DNA of 8,548 nt from an uncultured Prevotella sp. (GTDB taxonomy: Bacteria; Bacteroidota; Bacteroidia; Bacteroidales; Bacteroidaceae), in contig ONMG01000285.1 in assembly GCA_900318855.1 (NCBI GenBank), positions 1 to 8,548 of the forward strand, in the 5' to 3' direction. The translations under genes were made by a program, and so were the position numbers. Below, one piece after another: positions 6,852-8,548 of this stretch. The notes beneath the pieces are model-generated. The model searched no databases. It was given only the letters and a program-made list of their open reading frames with translations, and was not told the origin of the DNA. The first letter of the stretch is position 1; each line of letters begins with the position of its first letter.

Positions 6852-7622
6852 ATGCAAATCATCCTCGCAAGTGCAAAGACAATGAACGAGGCCCCGGGCA
6901 GCATTGCCGCTCAAGAGGCAGTGTCTACTCCGGTCTTCCTTGCCCAAGCAGGACGTCTGGCTCAGGAGCTTGCACAGCAGTCGGCCACCACCCTTGCCCG
7001 AAGCCTCAAATGCAGCCCTGCTCTAGCCCGAACAAATGTGCTCCGCTATCACCATTTCTTCGATTCCGACGGCCGTCAGCCCGCCATTTTCGCCTATAAT
7101 GGCACTGCCTACAAACATCTCGCTGCGTCATCGCTCACAGCCGACGAACTAAGCTTCGCGCAGCATCATCTGCACATTCTGTCGTTCCTCTATGGTATGC
7201 TACGCCCCCTTGATGCCATTCACCCCTACCGTCTCGAAGGCAGTGTACGGTTAGCGGCCACTGGCGGCGAGACGCTCTTCAGCTTCTGGAAGCCCTTGCT
7301 CACTGAGTACCTCATCCGCACAGTGAAGGCTGACGACGGCATACTCTTTCATTTGGCTACTGAAGAGTTCGAGCATCTGTTCGACTGGAAACGGGTGGAG
7401 CGAGAGCTCACCGTCATCCATCCTCTCTTCTACGTAGACAATGGCCAGCAGTTCAAGGTGATGGCCATGCATGCCAAGGCTTGCCGCGGTACCATGACCC
7501 GCCATCTGATTGTTCACAGGGCGAACCGGACCGAAGAGCTGACGGGCTTCGCCTACAATGGATTTATCTATCAACCCAATCTCGGGGATGAGCTTCATCC
7601 CCATTACATCAAACAAATATAA
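6852..7622 (+). CDS. yaaA: Peroxide stress protein YaaA (UPF0246/DUF328 family)
   Basis: Member of the YaaA family; in E. coli the protein is induced by hydrogen peroxide through OxyR and limits damage by lowering free intracellular iron, and it has been reported to bind DNA. The 256 residues match the family length. Family motifs seen: MQIILASAKTM at the N-terminus, NGTAYKHL, LSFLYGMLRPLD (YGMLRPLD at 114-121) followed by HPYRLEG (124-130), FWKPLLTEYL, LATEEFEHLF, and MHAKACRGTMTRH (206-218), the counterpart of the KxARG segment. The C-terminal FAYNGFIYQP is also typical. It ends 3 bases before the peroxiredoxin start, so the two are very likely one transcript and may be translationally coupled. 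No OxyR site can be recognised in the 23 bases upstream, so regulation by peroxide is inferred only from family and neighbour. Confidence 0.93.
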   Translation: MQIILASAKTMNEAPGSIAAQEAVSTPVFLAQAGRLAQELAQQSATTLARSLKCSPALARTNVLRYHHFFDSDGRQPAIFAYNGTAYKHLAASSLTADELSFAQHHLHILSFLYGMLRPLDAIHPYRLEGSVRLAATGGETLFSFWKPLLTEYLIRTVKADDGILFHLATEEFEHLFDWKRVERELTVIHPLFYVDNGQQFKVMAMHAKACRGTMTRHLIVHRANRTEELTGFAYNGFIYQPNLGDELHPHYIKQI

Positions 7623-7625
7623 AGT

Positions 7626-8075
7626 ATGGAAATAGGACAACGACTGCCGGAAATACTGGGGCTCGACCAGAACGGCAATGAAATTAAACTCAGCGACTTC
7701 AAAGGTAAGAAACTGGTGCTCTACGTCTATCCTCGCGATTCAACACCTGGATGCACCAATGAGGCATGCAACCTACGCGACAACTACGAGCGATTCCTTG
7801 CCCAAGGCTATGCCGTGGTGGGTGTGAGCACACAGAGTGCGGAGAGCCATAAGAAGTTCATCGCCAAATACTCACTTCCCTTCCCACTCATTGCCGACAC
7901 CGACAAACGACTTGTCACCGAGCTGGGAGCCTACGGAGAGAAGAAGATGTACGGACGAGTCACCATGGGCACGCTGCGCACCACTTTCATCGCCGATGCC
8001 GACGGCGTAGTGACAGCCATCTTCGGACCCAAGCAAATCAAAGTGAAAGAGCACGCTGCCCAGATACTCGGCTGA
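7626..8075 (+). CDS. bcp: Thioredoxin-dependent peroxiredoxin, Bcp/PrxQ type
   Basis: Reduces hydrogen peroxide and organic hydroperoxides with electrons from thioredoxin; cytoplasmic. The 149-residue thioredoxin-fold protein carries the peroxiredoxin motif PxxxTxxC as P36-R37-D38-S39-T40-P41-G42-C43, so C43 is the peroxidatic cysteine. C48, five residues further, is in the position of the resolving cysteine of E. coli Bcp (atypical 2-Cys PrxQ type). FPLIADTDKRLVTELGAYGEK and the later TLRTTFIADADG strand, with a conserved Arg, are also typical. The start at 7626 gives the standard N-terminus (MEIGQRLPEILGLDQNG). It follows yaaA by 3 bases. In many Bacteroidales a bcp gene is found next to recA; here the downstream neighbours are unrecognised small genes instead. 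Confidence 0.96.
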   Translation: MEIGQRLPEILGLDQNGNEIKLSDFKGKKLVLYVYPRDSTPGCTNEACNLRDNYERFLAQGYAVVGVSTQSAESHKKFIAKYSLPFPLIADTDKRLVTELGAYGEKKMYGRVTMGTLRTTFIADADGVVTAIFGPKQIKVKEHAAQILG

Positions 8076-8084
8076 AGTGTCGCC

Positions 8085-8384
8085 ATGGAGCCCAAATTCA
8101 TCATCACAGAGGCAGGCTTCCTGCGCATCGGCTTTGTCAGAATGCACCGCGACCTGCTGCTTCCTTCTGACCGCTGCATAGGCGGAGGGGGTTGGAGTAT
8201 CGACTACCCGTCCTCCTGCCTGCGGCTGGAAGGCAAGTCATATGACTACGACCGACCGCAGTGGTTTCTCCTCGACACGCTCTATGTGCCCGCTGCCTAC
8301 AGAGGTCTGCGCATCGATTACAAAGGTGGGAGCTTCCTCGATGACTTCGACGTAAGCACCCGCCTACAAATCATTTATGTCTGA
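8085..8384 (+). CDS. Uncharacterised 99-residue protein
   Basis: No family recognised. The gene starts 9 bases after the bcp stop and ends 3 bases before the next start, which fits an operon member. The protein has no signal peptide or membrane span and looks rich in beta strands: FIITEAGFLRIGFVRMHRDL, a glycine knot CIGGGGWSIDY, LRLEGKSYDYDRPQW, LRIDYKGG and a closing RLQIIYV. It holds two cysteines and several aromatic residues. The predicted alternation of strands and turns suggests a small all-beta fold, but this is a reading by eye. Base composition and codon use match bcp and yaaA. A role in peroxide defence would rest only on position. Confidence 0.72.
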   Translation: MEPKFIITEAGFLRIGFVRMHRDLLLPSDRCIGGGGWSIDYPSSCLRLEGKSYDYDRPQWFLLDTLYVPAAYRGLRIDYKGGSFLDDFDVSTRLQIIYV

Positions 8385-8387
8385 GTT

Positions 8388-8548
8388 ATGAAAAGGAAAG
8401 AACAGCCATCACCCAGCCTGTACCCCGAATTCTTTGCCCCTGAGGCCGCGCCTGCAGCAAGCGACTGGCGACCTCACCACGACCTCGACCCACTGTTGCG
8501 CAGGCTTACAAATCCAAGCTCCGCAGCAGCTTCTACATCAACAGTAAG
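8388..8548 (+). CDS. Possible gene start, 3' end cut by window edge
   Basis: An ATG 3 bases after the previous stop opens a frame that stays free of stops to the window end (53 whole codons). The N-terminus is MKRKEQPSPSLYPEFFAPEA, polar and rich in Pro and Ala, then DWRPHHDLDPLLRRLTNPSS. Low complexity at the N-terminus prevents recognition of a family. The tight spacing and the A-rich bases after the ATG favour a real start; the frame starting one base later is also open at the end but has no ATG. Moderate to low confidence. Confidence 0.5.
   Translation, partial: MKRKEQPSPSLYPEFFAPEAAPAASDWRPHHDLDPLLRRLTNPSSAAASTSTV

Noticed and set aside
8392..8547. Alternative open frame at the right edge, one base off the 8388 frame
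   Set aside because: It has no ATG, reads as low-complexity Gln/Thr/Pro sequence and ends in a stop at 8545-8547.

Overview
The window looks like an ordinary chromosomal stretch from a member of the Bacteroidales, most probably Prevotella-like. The evidence is the wording of the FolC, GalM and Bcp proteins, start codons with no Shine-Dalgarno sequence, and one promoter that resembles the Bacteroidetes type (TTTG around -33, TA..TTTG around -7). The genus cannot be fixed from the sequence alone. All genes are on the + strand. I found no tRNA, rRNA, CRISPR array, insertion sequence or integrase.

Region 1 (1-2452): the window opens inside the HPD triad of dnaJ (Hsp40 co-chaperone), which runs to 1070 and is followed by a rho-independent terminator. 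Only 16 bases later folC (folylpolyglutamate/dihydrofolate synthase) begins. A perfect 9-bp hairpin lies across the folC stop codon.

Region 2 (2439-6273): after a 255-base intergenic region with a candidate promoter and small palindromes, there is a galactose-use cluster: a cytoplasmic aldose 1-epimerase (galM), galactokinase (galK), and a second aldose 1-epimerase that carries a lipoprotein signal. A strong terminator closes the cluster. The lipoprotein epimerase would interconvert galactose anomers outside the cytoplasmic membrane and the cytoplasmic one would do so inside. GalK then phosphorylates alpha-galactose to galactose 1-phosphate. No sugar permease, galT or galE is present in the window.

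Region 3 (6283-8548): a tightly packed run of five genes. They are an unrecognised 181-residue protein, yaaA (peroxide-stress protein), a PrxQ/Bcp-type peroxiredoxin, an unrecognised 99-residue protein, and an open frame running off the right edge. The yaaA-bcp pair, 3 bases apart, suggests a peroxide-defence unit.

No clearly new multi-gene system is visible. The points most worth checking are two terminators placed 9 to 16 bases before the next start codon, the paired epimerases with different cell locations, and the three unrecognised genes.
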